Below the pieces are notes generated by a model. That model saw only the letters and a program-made list of their open reading frames with translations. It was not told the origin of the DNA and searched no databases. Source: a bacterium (GTDB lineage: Bacteria; Armatimonadota; Zipacnadia; Zipacnadales; UBA11051). Taken from it: 50,073 nt of DNA. Both the position numbers and the translations under genes were made by a program. Within the stretch, counting starts at the first letter, position 1; each line of letters opens with the position of its first letter. Below, one piece after another: positions 16,833 through 26,700 of the stretch. The DNA lies in assembly GCA_030604405.1 (NCBI GenBank), contig JAUVVY010000030.1:1-50073 (forward strand), in the 5' to 3' direction.

Positions 16833-17888
16833 TCAGTAGGCGCCCAATTCTTCGACCAGCGCCATGACATGCTCGTACTGCTGGAAGCTGACATTGTCGG
16901 GGACCGAGTGGTCGGAATGGTAGATGTAGCCGCCGTTTTCTTTGGCCACCGGAATCTTGGTGCGCATCTCCTCTTCTATCACACTCGGGTCTGGATCGGC
17001 CATCGCGCGCACGTCAATGCCGCCCATGAAAGCGAGGTCCTTGCCGTACTCGCGCTTCAGGGCCACGACATCCATTCCGGCCTTGACTTCCAGCGGCTCG
17101 AGGCAGTCAACACCAGCCTCGATGATGTCCGGCACGATCTCGTTCACGCAGCCGCAAGTGTGGAGGATGACCTTCAGGCCGCGGTCGTGGAAGAAGCTGC
17201 AGGCCAACGCATGAGCGGGCTTGAGCAGGCGGCGGTACATGTCCGGGGAGAATAGCGCGGCGTTGCGATAGCCCATATCGTCGTAGAAAAACGCCCCGTC
17301 GAAATCAAAGCCGCCGTCCATCATGATCTGAGCGGCCTGGCAGATCATCTCGGCGCTGGTCATGAACATCTCGTGCACCCAGTCGGGGTCGGTGATCATG
17401 GACATGAGCAGGTTCTCGGAGCCGACGATGCCCTGGGTCTTATCATAGCCCATCGCCGTGTTGAAAGAGCACCAGTAGCCGGCCTCCTTGCTCTTATTGA
17501 AGCCTTCCAGACCATCCCAGTTGACGCGATCCCTGGTGACTTCGAGCCGGTGCTTGTGCTTATCCCACGCGGCGCGGTCTCTGATGGTGAAATCAATGCA
17601 CTCAGGCGTGGACGTGGCGTGCTTCCAGTTCCTGCGGACGGCCCCATTGGAGTTGCGATCTATGACGTATTCGTCCGTTTCCTCGATCACTTCGTGTGGA
17701 AAACAGAACGTCAGGTCGGCCCCGGCCCCACGCAGTTCGTAGCCGAAATACTCGGCGGGATCTACGCCTTCGGGCAAGCCCTCCTGGTGCCAGCGCGCAA
17801 TGGTAGTCGTCCACGGCCCGTCCGAGATCGGGATGCGGTCAGCTTGCTTGTGGTTCAGCGCCAGATTGATTCTTTCTCTCGAATTCAT
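16833..17888 (-). CDS. URO-D family protein (MtaA/CmuA-like), not HemE
   Basis: 351 residues, (beta/alpha)8 barrel of the uroporphyrinogen-decarboxylase superfamily. It opens MNSRERINLALNHKQADRIP, the form of the methylcobamide:CoM methyltransferase-like branch; the HemE substrate motif near the N-terminus is absent. A possible metal site is His-x-Cys in LHTCGCVNEIVPDII; at the C-terminus, where the family usually has a Cys, this protein has YHSDHSVPDNVS. Possible roles are methyl transfer from small methylated compounds or demethylation; the substrate is unknown. The start ATG at 17888 has GGAG nine bases upstream. Last gene of a five-gene minus-strand run. Confidence 0.8.
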   Translation of the reverse strand: MNSRERINLALNHKQADRIPISDGPWTTTIARWHQEGLPEGVDPAEYFGYELRGAGADLTFCFPHEVIEETDEYVIDRNSNGAVRRNWKHATSTPECIDFTIRDRAAWDKHKHRLEVTRDRVNWDGLEGFNKSKEAGYWCSFNTAMGYDKTQGIVGSENLLMSMITDPDWVHEMFMTSAEMICQAAQIMMDGGFDFDGAFFYDDMGYRNAALFSPDMYRRLLKPAHALACSFFHDRGLKVILHTCGCVNEIVPDIIEAGVDCLEPLEVKAGMDVVALKREYGKDLAFMGGIDVRAMADPDPSVIEEEMRTKIPVAKENGGYIYHSDHSVPDNVSFQQYEHVMALVEELGAY

Positions 17889-17913
17889 AGATGTCACTCC
17901 ACCCGGTGAATTT

Positions 17914-18528
17914 TCACTTGCGGCCAACCAGGATACGGTAGCCGCCTTTGATGGTTGCGGTGTCGGCTTCCTCAAAAAGCTGCTGCATGTACGTCAGGTA
18001 GCGCCTGGCGCCCTGTTTGGTACGGATTACCAGCCACAGGCGGCCGCCAGGAGTGAGACGCATGTGGGCGTCGGCTATCATTTCTTCAACGACTTTGCGA
18101 CCCCTACTAACCGGCGGATTAGAGATTACGGTATCGAACTGCGAATCACCCAAAACTTCAGCGGCCGGGCCGGTTACCACCTCGGCGTTGTGGACGCCGT
18201 TGTCGGCCAGGTTGCGGCGTGCCAACTCAGCGGCGCGCTCGTTGACCTCGACCATCGTGACGGTGCAAGCGGGCTGCAGCTTCGCAGCCACAATGCCCAG
18301 GACCCCATATCCCGCGCCCCAGTCGAGCACCCGGTCGCGATCGCCGATGTCGAAGGTGGCCGCCAGCAACTTCGAGCCAGCATCCAGCTTGCCGCGTGAA
18401 AACACGCCCCGGTCGGTCCACAACCGCAGCCGAATGCCACGGACGGTGGCCGTGACCAACACCGGCTTTGAAGGCACCTGCGGGTCGGTGCTAAAGTAGT
18501 GTTGCATGTCGCGCGAATCCTGGTTCAT
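17914..18528 (-). CDS. Class I SAM methyltransferase (RsmC/MTS-like)
   Basis: 204 residues. It carries the MTS (methyltransferase small) core: SAM-binding VLDWGAGYGVLGIVAAK, the acidic loop TMVEVNERAAELARRN and the catalytic ISNPPVSRGRKVVEEM with the NPP motif of N-methylating enzymes. This resembles the C-terminal half of RsmC (16S rRNA G1207), but without the N-terminal pseudo-domain. The substrate could be rRNA or something linked to the URO-D genes on both sides. The ATG at 18528 lies two bases after the stop of the upstream gene (TGACCATG), so coupling is likely. A later ATG at 18507 has a better AGGA site and is the alternative. Confidence 0.8.
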   Translation of the reverse strand: MNQDSRDMQHYFSTDPQVPSKPVLVTATVRGIRLRLWTDRGVFSRGKLDAGSKLLAATFDIGDRDRVLDWGAGYGVLGIVAAKLQPACTVTMVEVNERAAELARRNLADNGVHNAEVVTGPAAEVLGDSQFDTVISNPPVSRGRKVVEEMIADAHMRLTPGGRLWLVIRTKQGARRYLTYMQQLFEEADTATIKGGYRILVGRK

Positions 18529-18530
18529 GG

Positions 18531-19598
18531 TCAATGGAGAGATTCCAGGCCCTGAGCCTCCGCGAAAAGAGCCAGCACATTGTCCAGCGAGGTATCCGGC
18601 TGAATGCAGTGAGCGGGGGCGACAATGTATCCGCCACCCTTGCCCATGACCTCAATGCGCCGGCGGACCTCCGCGCGGACGTCCTCGGGGGTGCCGTGCG
18701 GCAGAGTCTGCTGGGTGCTGATCAGGCCACAGAAGGTGAGTTTGTCTCCATACAAGCGTTTGATCTCCGAACAATTCACACCCGGGGGCTCCGGCTGCAT
18801 GGCATCGAGTATATCCAGGCCCATCTCGATGAAGGTGGACATGATGTCGTGCGTATCGCCGCAGGAGTGCAGCATCGCCAGGGCCCCATATTCGTGCGCC
18901 AGGTCCACGAACTTCTTCAGGCGCGGCACGAAGAAGCTGTCGAAGACAGCAGGAGAGAACATCCTGCCCATCTGGTTGCCGCAGTCCTCGCCCAGACACA
19001 GAATGTCTATCTTACCCCTGGCCGCCTCCAGTCCGTGGCGGCAGCACTCATAGTAATGGTCAACACGCCGGTCTATGATGGCAACTCCCGCCGGGTCGCC
19101 GACTGCAATATCAATCATGACCTGCTCCATCCCGCGGCCGCGGCTGACTCCATTGAGGATGTCGGGGATACCCGCGCCGCCCAAGCACACTGCGTAGTCC
19201 TGGACGGCATCGCAAGCCGCCGAGAGCACCGAGTAGTCATAGTCCTGTGCCGAGGGCCAAGGATAGCCCGCGACGTCCTGCAGCGTCCTAATCTCCGCCA
19301 AAGCCAGCTCGCAGGCCTCCGGGTAGGTGCCGCCGGAGGTGTGCTGCTTGTGCGTGTAACCTACGCCCCATTCATCATACGCGTCCGCCTTCCCCGGCAT
19401 CCCCGGTCCCGGCCCCCGCTTCCCGGTGTAGGGCGCGTTCACCGAGCGGAAGTCCACCCCCAGCGCCTCCACAACCTCTCGGTCGGCGAAGTAATCCGCC
19501 AGTTGCTGGTGGATCTCAGGGGTGAAGTAAGCCTGGATCGGGACCCTATCAGGTTCCTGATGCTGGCAGGCGGCGAGAACTCGTTCCCTGGGTTGCAT
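18531..19598 (-). CDS. URO-D family protein (MtaA/CmuA-like), second copy
   Basis: 355 residues, same superfamily as the gene at 16833-17888 but clearly diverged. It opens MQPRERVLAACQHQEPDRVP. Metal-site candidates are His and Cys in MLHSCGDTHDIM and Cys in VAPAHCIQPDTSLDN; here, unlike its neighbour, the C-terminal Cys is kept, which fits zinc-dependent methyl transfer. It is not HemE: the N-terminal porphyrin-binding motif is missing. Only nine bases separate its start from the stop of the upstream gene, and its stop touches the methyltransferase start. Confidence 0.82.
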   Translation of the reverse strand: MQPRERVLAACQHQEPDRVPIQAYFTPEIHQQLADYFADREVVEALGVDFRSVNAPYTGKRGPGPGMPGKADAYDEWGVGYTHKQHTSGGTYPEACELALAEIRTLQDVAGYPWPSAQDYDYSVLSAACDAVQDYAVCLGGAGIPDILNGVSRGRGMEQVMIDIAVGDPAGVAIIDRRVDHYYECCRHGLEAARGKIDILCLGEDCGNQMGRMFSPAVFDSFFVPRLKKFVDLAHEYGALAMLHSCGDTHDIMSTFIEMGLDILDAMQPEPPGVNCSEIKRLYGDKLTFCGLISTQQTLPHGTPEDVRAEVRRRIEVMGKGGGYIVAPAHCIQPDTSLDNVLALFAEAQGLESLH

Positions 19599-19607
19599 GG
19601 CCTATCA

Positions 19608-20243
19608 TCAGCGCTCCAATGTGTACCCGGTGACGGTGGCGCGGCCCGGCTCCATAGTGATGGTTTCGACATATAGCCCCAGTCTCGCCGGTGTGGCCTG
19701 TTTGGCGAATTCACGGCTCAACTGCTCTTGCAGGCGGCGCTTGAGGCTGTCGGGAGCCTTCATCTTGCCGATCCACAGCTCATCTATTGTCACGCTCAGC
19801 CGCCCCTCGGAAGCACCCAGCTTGATGGCAGCTTGCACGTTCCAGGTGCGCCCCTGTTGTGTGAGCTTGCCCTTCCCGATGATCCGGCCACGGCCCACGT
19901 ACACCTGCATCTCCCGCAGCTCCGGACTGCCGCCGCCCGCCTGCTGAATTAGCTGGCTGATGTCGGCATTGGTCAACTGCAGGTTGACGCGCTGGCGGCG
20001 GCCCTGTCTGATCGCCTCCTGCACCTGAGCGACTTGCTGTCTCGCCGAGGTGGTGGCAGCGCCCTGCTCTATGCCGGCAAGGGCATCCCGGGGCAATGGC
20101 GGCTCACCGGTGGCACGTAGGTACAGGACAAGCGCAATAACGATGGCGAGGGCCACCAGCCCGCCGATAATACCGACTATCCACCAGATGATGCGCCGAC
20201 GACGCTGCTGTGGCGTGACGTGTGGTTTGACTTTTCTGGCCAT
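19608..20243 (-). CDS. Membrane-anchored protein with extracytoplasmic domain
   Basis: 211 residues. A basic N-terminus (MARKVKPHVTPQQRRRRI) and one membrane helix (IIWWIVGIIGGLVALAIVIA) place the rest outside the cytoplasm. The C-terminal domain has alternating beta segments with NADISQLIQQAG, VYVGRGRIIGKGKL and RLSVTIDELWIGKM, which recalls YpmS/DUF2993-like lipid-binding folds; that resemblance is by eye only. The start ATG has GGAG nine bases upstream. It sits between the ligase gene and the URO-D gene in the same run. Confidence 0.65.
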   Translation of the reverse strand: MARKVKPHVTPQQRRRRIIWWIVGIIGGLVALAIVIALVLYLRATGEPPLPRDALAGIEQGAATTSARQQVAQVQEAIRQGRRQRVNLQLTNADISQLIQQAGGGSPELREMQVYVGRGRIIGKGKLTQQGRTWNVQAAIKLGASEGRLSVTIDELWIGKMKAPDSLKRRLQEQLSREFAKQATPARLGLYVETITMEPGRATVTGYTLER

Positions 20244-20273
20244 GACAGTTTGCTCCGATTATCGGCGCGCGCC

Positions 20274-21797
20274 CTATTTCAGCTCGCGTTTGAGCACCTT
20301 GCCGGCGGCGTTTCTCGGAAGCTCCTCGCAGAAGGCAACCACCTGCGGCACTTTGTAGCTGGGCAGGTGCTGCGAGCAGTGGCGCTTGATGTCCAGCTCG
20401 CCGAGCTGTGCCCCGGGCTGCGGCACGACAACCGCCTTGACCAGCTCGCCGAGAGCAGCTCGAGCGCCGGTGGCCTCGATCCCGATTACCGCCACCTCGC
20501 GCACGTCCGGGCAGCGCAGGATCACCTTTTCAACTTCCAGAGCATAGACGTTCTGACCGGCGACTATGATCATTTCCTTCTTGCGGCCGTGGAGGTAGAA
20601 ATAGCCGTCCTCATTGCACGAAGCAAAATCGCCGGTGTAGAACCAGCCGTCTCGAATCGATTCTTCAAGCTTGCCCTGCCGGCGCCAGTAGCCGGGGATG
20701 ATACTATCCCGCCGCAAGCACAGCTCGCCGATTTCACCGACCGGCACCGGTTCTCCGGTCTCATCAACGATCTTCGTGTATATCTCAGGAAGTGCCTTGC
20801 CGATGGATTCGGCTCTGGTGATGGCGTCAGCGCTGGGCAGCACGTGAGTAATCGAGATGGTCTCCGTCAGGCCGAAGAAATTGTGCAAGGCCGCCTGCGG
20901 GAAGCGCTGGCGCAGCCTGGCGATGGTGCGGGCCGGCATCGGCGAGCCGGAATACGCGATCAGCCGGAGTGATGAAAGGTCAGCTTCCTGCAGGCGCGGG
21001 TCCTGTGTCACAAGATGAAAAAGTGTCGGCACGCCGACGAAGGTGGTGCAGTGGTGGCTGTCTATCAGATCGAAAAGCTGGCCCGGATGCGGCTGCGGCG
21101 CGATCACCACCGGACTGCCCAGGTAGGCGCAACTGGGCAGCAGGCTGTAGCCGGCCGTGGGCGCGAAAAATGGGATCGCCAGCAGGTGAACATCCTCATG
21201 ACGAAAAGAATGGGCCAGGATGGCGTTGCGGACATTGAAAAGCAGGTCCTGGTGGCGCATGATAGCGCCCTTGGGCAGGCCCGTGGTGCCGGAGGTGTAG
21301 AGAACGATGGCGATGTCCTGGCCGCAAAGGTCCGGGCAGATGTCGGCTGTGGCATCCGCATCGGCTGCGAAGGCCAAACCGTCATCGCCGGCGGGCACGC
21401 GGATGACATGGGGCGAGACCCCGGCGGCAGAAGGGACTGTGTCCACGGCTGCGGCTACCTGCTCGTGGACGAATATCGCCTTGGGCTCGGCGTTGGCAAT
21501 CACGTGTGCAAGCTCTTCCTCGCGCAGTCTGATATTGATCGGCACGACGATAGCGCCCAGGCGCACCGCGGCCCAGTAAGCAGAGAAGTAAGCACCGCAG
21601 TTGGGCATGGCGATGGCGACACGATCGCCCCTTTGCACCTCGGCCTGCTCGCGCAGATAGCCGGCCAGCGCCCCTATGGCGGCGTCGGCTTCCGCAAAAC
21701 TGTGCGTATCGCCCCGGTATATGCAGGCCGGCGCGTTAGGCAGCTTCCGGCAGGTGTTTTCCCAGAATGCGGCGATATGAGGTAGCGTGCTGCTAAT
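20274..21797 (-). CDS. AMP-forming acyl-CoA synthetase/ligase, apparent ATT start
   Basis: ANL-superfamily adenylating enzyme that activates a carboxylate with ATP, probably to the CoA thioester. Motifs: P-loop YTSGTTGLPKG (167-177), FFGLTETI, GWFYTGDF, the hinge HGRKKEMIIVAGQNVYALEVE and the C-terminal catalytic Lys500 in NAAGKVLK. Substrate unknown. 507 residues from the start I propose. The domain begins at SSTLPHIAAFWEN, directly after a strong GGAGGG site (21805-21810), but the codon seven bases on is ATT. The nearest normal start upstream is an ATG at 21902 with no ribosome site, adding about 35 residues of Cys-rich, unfamily-like sequence. First gene of the run ending at 16833. Confidence 0.85.
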   Translation of the reverse strand: MSSTLPHIAAFWENTCRKLPNAPACIYRGDTHSFAEADAAIGALAGYLREQAEVQRGDRVAIAMPNCGAYFSAYWAAVRLGAIVVPINIRLREEELAHVIANAEPKAIFVHEQVAAAVDTVPSAAGVSPHVIRVPAGDDGLAFAADADATADICPDLCGQDIAIVLYTSGTTGLPKGAIMRHQDLLFNVRNAILAHSFRHEDVHLLAIPFFAPTAGYSLLPSCAYLGSPVVIAPQPHPGQLFDLIDSHHCTTFVGVPTLFHLVTQDPRLQEADLSSLRLIAYSGSPMPARTIARLRQRFPQAALHNFFGLTETISITHVLPSADAITRAESIGKALPEIYTKIVDETGEPVPVGEIGELCLRRDSIIPGYWRRQGKLEESIRDGWFYTGDFASCNEDGYFYLHGRKKEMIIVAGQNVYALEVEKVILRCPDVREVAVIGIEATGARAALGELVKAVVVPQPGAQLGELDIKRHCSQHLPSYKVPQVVAFCEELPRNAAGKVLKRELK

Positions 21798-21810
21798 GGC
21801 AATTCCCTCC
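21795..21810 (-). promoter_or_regulatory. Ribosome binding site deciding an ATT start
   Basis: Minus strand: GGAGGG (21805-21810), seven bases, then ATT (21795-21797). No ATG, GTG or TTG lies in frame at workable distance from this site. ATT initiation is known for infC, so it is possible but unusual. Confidence 0.5.
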
Positions 21811-21970
21811 GTAGCAGTATGATTGCCAATTCGCGTCGGGGCCAGCAAGCACCTGCCTGGCGTGTTGTCGAGCGGTGATGACGTGCAACAAAGTACAGCC
21901 ATGCAGTATCTAAGTACATGATTGCAGAGCCCCGACGAACGATCGCTACATATGACTGGAGCCCCCGTTT

Positions 21971-22609
21971 GTGAATGAAACAGATGCGGCAGCAAATGTT
22001 GCCGTACGCGTGTGGGCAAAGCCGTATCGTAATTATTTCCTCATCGTTTTGTTGCTTGTCGCATCACTTCTGTGCATGAGATTCATTGACATTCCCTTCG
22101 AGCACATAGACCAGACTCTCGAGGAAGTGCCGCTGGTGGTAGTGCTGTCGGAGTTGGGCACAGCAGCAGGCGGCCGTGTCGGAGGTACTGTTCTGGCACT
22201 GGGGGTCATTGTTCTGGCGCGAGAACGGTGGAAACAGATTGGGCTCACACTCGTGTGTGGCCTTGCGGTGCAGACCGCTACCACTGACATCATCAAGCAC
22301 CTTGCCGGGCGCCCACGGCCTCGGCAATTGGATGACATGCTGGTGTTCTACGGACCCGGTTCTGACTTCCACTCCTTTCCTTCGAGCCACGCATCGTTTG
22401 CTTTCATGCTGGCGACCATTGCCGCAGCCTATTACCCACGCGCGCGCTGGCCGGCCTACGCCGGCGCTGTTATCATTGCGTTTGGCCGCGTCATGCTTGA
22501 CGCCCATTTCTTGTCCGATGTGATGGTTGGTGCACTGATCGGCTACCTCGCGGCCTGTATATTCCTGCGGTTGTGGCCTCCGCGACAGACTGCCACCTCT
22601 GTGCTATAA
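21971..22609 (+). CDS. PAP2-family membrane phosphatase
   Basis: 212 residues, six probable membrane helices, with the complete lipid-phosphatase signature: K109-x6-R116-P117 (KHLAGRPRP), PSSH (137-140, catalytic His140; Ser replaces the usual Gly) and R173-x5-H179-x3-D183 (RVMLDAHFLSD). It should remove phosphate from undecaprenyl pyrophosphate, phosphatidic acid or a similar lipid at the outer face of the inner membrane. The start is a GTG with GGAG nine bases upstream. It is divergent from the ligase gene, and its 3' end overlaps the promoter of rfaE1. Confidence 0.9.
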   Translation: MNETDAAANVAVRVWAKPYRNYFLIVLLLVASLLCMRFIDIPFEHIDQTLEEVPLVVVLSELGTAAGGRVGGTVLALGVIVLARERWKQIGLTLVCGLAVQTATTDIIKHLAGRPRPRQLDDMLVFYGPGSDFHSFPSSHASFAFMLATIAAAYYPRARWPAYAGAVIIAFGRVMLDAHFLSDVMVGALIGYLAACIFLRLWPPRQTATSVL

Positions 22610-22610
22610 T
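22582..22610 (+). promoter_or_regulatory. Extended -10 promoter for rfaE1
   Basis: -35 GCGACA (22582-22587, four of six), 17-base spacer, TG at the extended position and an exact TATAAT (22605-22610). It overlaps the last codons of the PAP2 gene. Predicted start is near 22617, about 48 bases before rfaE1. Confidence 0.65.
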
Positions 22611-22664
22611 ATGACAGCGGGAACCAGTGTCGGTATATGATATTCGCACAGGAATTGCACGCAG

Positions 22665-23699
22665 ATGAATCCAAGCACCATTGCCGAACTCCATGAGGTG
22701 ATAGACCGGCTGGCCGGCAGGAAGATAGCCGTGCTGGGCGACTACATGCTCGACAGGTACATCTGGGGGACTGTGTCGCGGATCTCGCCGGAGGCGCCGG
22801 TGCCTGTGGTGGCAGTTGATGACGAGAACGTGGTGCCCGGCGGGGCCGGCAATGTGGTGCGCAACCTCGCGGACCTGGGGCTGGTGCCGCTGGTGTGCGG
22901 CGTCATCGGGGAAGATGACAACGGCATGGCACTGGCCTCGCATCTGCGCGAATTGGGCGCTGATCTTGGGCCACTGGTCCAGACCGATACGCGCAGGACC
23001 ACGACCAAGATTCGCGTTATCGCCAATCGCCAGCAGGTGGTCAGGGTGGATTACGATTATGCGGCCGAGCCCACCGGAGAACTGTATGATGAGTTGATCG
23101 GCTGTGCCACGGAGGCGCTTGAGCAGGCCGACGCGATGATTTTTTCTGATTACGCAAAGGGCACGCTGACGGAGCCGGTCAGCCGCGAGATGCTGGCGCG
23201 CGCCCGCGAGATGGAACTGACAGTGTGTGTTGACCCCAAACCAGAGCACATTCCCCGCTATACCGGTGCGACGCTGGTTTCACCCAATGAGGCAGAGGCG
23301 GCCAGTGCCACGGGCATCAAGATAACTGACGATGACACTGTGATTGCGGCGGCACGCAAGCTGCAGGAGACCACAGAGCTGAATGCAGCGGTGATTACGC
23401 GAGGGGGCAAGGGTATATGCCTGTATGAAGGGCGCGGTGTCGCGCACCTGATTCCCGCCGTGCCGACTGAGGTGTTTGATGTCACCGGGGCCGGAGATAC
23501 GGCGATAAGCACGCTGTGCGCGTGTTTGTCCTGTGGAGCCTCGCTTCTGCAAGCGGGCATCATTGCCAACGCCGCCGGCGGCGAAGTGGTCCGACACATC
23601 GGCTGCGCAACGGTGACGCCACAGCAGTTGCACGAGGCAATTGACGAGAAGGCCGAAGTAATGGAGGAGATACAGACAATCGAGGTGGCGCAGGCCTGA
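22665..23699 (+). CDS. rfaE1: D-glycero-beta-D-manno-heptose-7-phosphate kinase, RfaE domain I
   Basis: PfkB/ribokinase-family sugar kinase of 344 residues, the stand-alone kinase half of HldE. It phosphorylates heptose 7-phosphate at C1 for LPS inner-core heptose. Visible: VLGDYMLDRYIWGTVSRISPEAPVPV shown by its parts GDYMLDRY and SPEAPVPV, the PfkB glycine pair VPGGAGNVVRNL, and the catalytic VTGAGDT with Asp278. The nucleotidyltransferase half (domain II) is not fused or adjacent. It has its own promoter (22582-22610). Its presence supports a heptose-containing envelope, though some homologues act on other sugars. Confidence 0.9.
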   Translation: MNPSTIAELHEVIDRLAGRKIAVLGDYMLDRYIWGTVSRISPEAPVPVVAVDDENVVPGGAGNVVRNLADLGLVPLVCGVIGEDDNGMALASHLRELGADLGPLVQTDTRRTTTKIRVIANRQQVVRVDYDYAAEPTGELYDELIGCATEALEQADAMIFSDYAKGTLTEPVSREMLARAREMELTVCVDPKPEHIPRYTGATLVSPNEAEAASATGIKITDDDTVIAAARKLQETTELNAAVITRGGKGICLYEGRGVAHLIPAVPTEVFDVTGAGDTAISTLCACLSCGASLLQAGIIANAAGGEVVRHIGCATVTPQQLHEAIDEKAEVMEEIQTIEVAQA

Positions 23700-23741
23700 G
23701 ACAGCGGAATCGCTCAACTGTAAAGATGCAAACGGGTTTCC

Positions 23742-26700
23742 TCACGGCTCGATGTGGATAAGTTCGCTGCCATCTTCGTCATCATCGCCCGCCTGCAGCC
23801 AGCGTTCGAAAAGCTGCATGGCTTCCTCTCTCGGTATCGTGCGCCCAGACAGCAGCTCGCGGAGTTGCCCAAAATCTCTGCTCCTCAGCCTCTTACCGCT
23901 GAGCATTCTGTTGAGATGTGCGATCACCTCGTCGTTAAAAAGCGTCAGGATCAGGCGGGCATTGGCCTCGTCATCGAGATGTAGCACACGGTCCAGCCGC
24001 GCGGCCAGCTCCCCACGGTTAGGAAGCCCCGTCGCGTATTGGTGCAAGAGCCGGCTGAACTCGGCGGTCTTCATGGCCTGAATGTAAGCTCTGATGCCGG
24101 CTTGCGCAAGTTCTAGTATTTCCTCGGGCGGGACCAGGTCCGGCTCCACATCCAGACGCAGATGGCAGTTCGGACATACCGGCTGGCTGTCCAGAGCCGT
24201 ACCCAGCGCCTCGTAATCACAGCGGCGCTGCAATTCAGCTTCAAGGACCTCGAAAGCACGGCCAGGGTCTGCTTCGACCTTCAGGTCGAGCCTCTGCAAC
24301 TGAGCCAGAGCGCGCGGTTCGGGCGAGGCACGCAGCGTGCGGTAGCGCTCGAAGATAGAGGGGCGATTGCAGCGGCTGTGCCAGTTCAGATAGCGGCGTT
24401 TGTGAGTGGCCATGAAGATCTGGGCCAACCGCCCGAAGGCGCCGCTCTCGGTGATGATCTGCTCCCCCAATCCAATCAAGCTCAGCAGTCGCTGCTGTCG
24501 CGTGCGCAGATCGGCGTCGTTATCGAGGCACAGGCTGTCAGCCACCAGGTAGTCGCGCATGGCCACCACGCGGGCAGCAGTGTTCTGGAAGAAGTCCCAG
24601 ATGGCATCCACCTCCCGCAACAGGTGGGCCAGACGGGTCGGGCCGGCGTCTTGCTGCAGGAATCTCTGCGCTTCGTTGACCAGCTTCTTCAGGCCCTCGG
24701 CAGGCATCAGCGCCGGATCAATGATCTCGAAGAATTGCGCGAGCTCGTCCAGGGCCGCGTGCGCCTGCTGCCATTGCGACGGTGCCTGGCCGAGTGTTTC
24801 CTGGAGTTGACCCAGACGTGCTGTCATGGCAGCGATGCGCTTGAGGCTGAGTTCGCGGGCGCTCAGCAAGCCGGTGTAGATGGTGGTCTGGGTGGCATGG
24901 TCGGGCCTGGGCACCGAAGTATCGAGCACCATCTTGCTGAGGCGGGTGAGGCTGCGCCATTCGGCCATGCTGAGCAGCGGCGCGCGGGCCACCTGCTGCA
25001 CAGAGCTGCGCACCGGCCCTGCCAGGGCGTTGAACGCCAGCGAATTGCCATCCTGTCCAATGGCGACCAGCCAGCCGGTCTTGAGCAGACATGCCACCGT
25101 CAGCTCAAATATCTCCGGGGTCAGGCCGGCCGGCGATTTAGATAAATATGGCCCCAGGTCGCGGTAGGAGACGGGGCGGCCGCGCTCGGTCTGAGGCGTC
25201 GTGTCGCGCTGCCGGACCCGGTTCATGACCTCGGTGGCGGCCGGACTCTTGCCAACATCAATCAAGAGCGTATCCTCGTCACGGGCAACCAGCCCCAGCG
25301 GCCCCAGCACGTCCTCGGCCATCGCGGCCAAGTCCGGGTCGGCTTCGGCCGACAGAGCGCCAGGCCCGATCAGGCCCTCGACCAGCCGATCCACCATGCG
25401 GGTTCCCGACAGCAGCCGCCGTGGGGCGATGGCTGCAAAGTCGGGGAACAGGCGAGACAGTGACGTAGCGACGACCGCGGAGAGCAAGTCGGCCCAGGTT
25501 GCTGCGGCCTGCGCAGCAGCGTTCAGCGCCTGCTCGTGGCCCTCCGCTGTGATGGTGTATCCGTCCCTGTAGGCTTTGGCTACGATGCGGGCCACCTCCG
25601 GCTCCAGGGTGGCCGCCTCCTCGGCGATACGGTCGGCGACTTCGGGCTGCTCCTGGGCAGCCGATGGCTCACGCAGGATTTGCTGACACGCAGCCAACTG
25701 GCGTAACTTGTCGAATTCGGCCTCGGTCAGGGGCCGTGGCAGCCAGGCGATGAGGCCATCGGCAAAGGGCTGGCCGGACGCCGCCGCTGCCGCCTGGCGA
25801 AAAGCCTCCAGTTGCGCCTCCGGGGCCAGCAGTTCGGCGATGAATATGCGGCAGTCATATTCGCTTTCGATGCTTGCCAGTTCTGCGGCCTGCTCTTTGA
25901 GACCCTGGGCGGTGATGGTGGTAAGGTCGGCAGTTTCAACGGCCACAAAGCGGGCGGTGTTTTGCCAGATGACTTCAAGTACCTTGGCCTGGTCGAAATG
26001 TGCCAGCGGAAAATCAGGCCCGGAGGCAGCGGACCTGCCGGCGCGCCACAGCCGCGGATCAGATTCCAGAAGCCCGCTGCGCGCTGTCATCAGCCGGTGG
26101 CGAGCCAGTTCGCTGAGGTTTGTGTGGACGTCAATGATGTAGATATCCTCTGCAACACCGCCGCGCAAATCAACGTAGTTGCCACGCAGCCGCATCTGCT
26201 CCAACAGCTCGGCGGCTACGGTCGCGCTCACCAGCGGATTGGCCTGCTCGTCAAGCCCGATAAGCTCCACGATGCTGCCCACCGATGCCGGCGTGTTGGC
26301 CAGGCTAAGCAAGATGAGCGTCTTGGTGAGATACAGGACCGTCTCGGCGTGCTCGGGGGCGATGCGTGCTGCGTTCTTCTCGTAGTAGTCCAGCACTTCA
26401 CGGACGTAATCTGTGGCACGGGGGTGGGCGGCCAGCCGCGAACTGAGCAGGTCGAAGATGTCAGGCAACGATACCAGCAGGCGGAAATCGCGGTCCAGGC
26501 TGACAGTCCCGTCGCCGCGGCGTAGGATCTGCAAAAAGTCAACCAGCGCGTCGCCCTCGGCAAAGTACTTCTGATACACGTTCTCCAGCATCGGCTCGGC
26601 GGCGGGATGCAGCGGATAAGAGGCGGCCAGCTCGGCTTCCGTGAAGCTGGGCTCCCCGAAGGCCTGGCGGTAGGCCTGGCTGACCTGCTTGATTGCCGCC

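Noticed and set aside
16833-19598. The two URO-D genes as hemE
   Set aside because: Both lack the N-terminal HemE substrate motif and match the methyltransferase-like branch, with His/Cys metal-site candidates.
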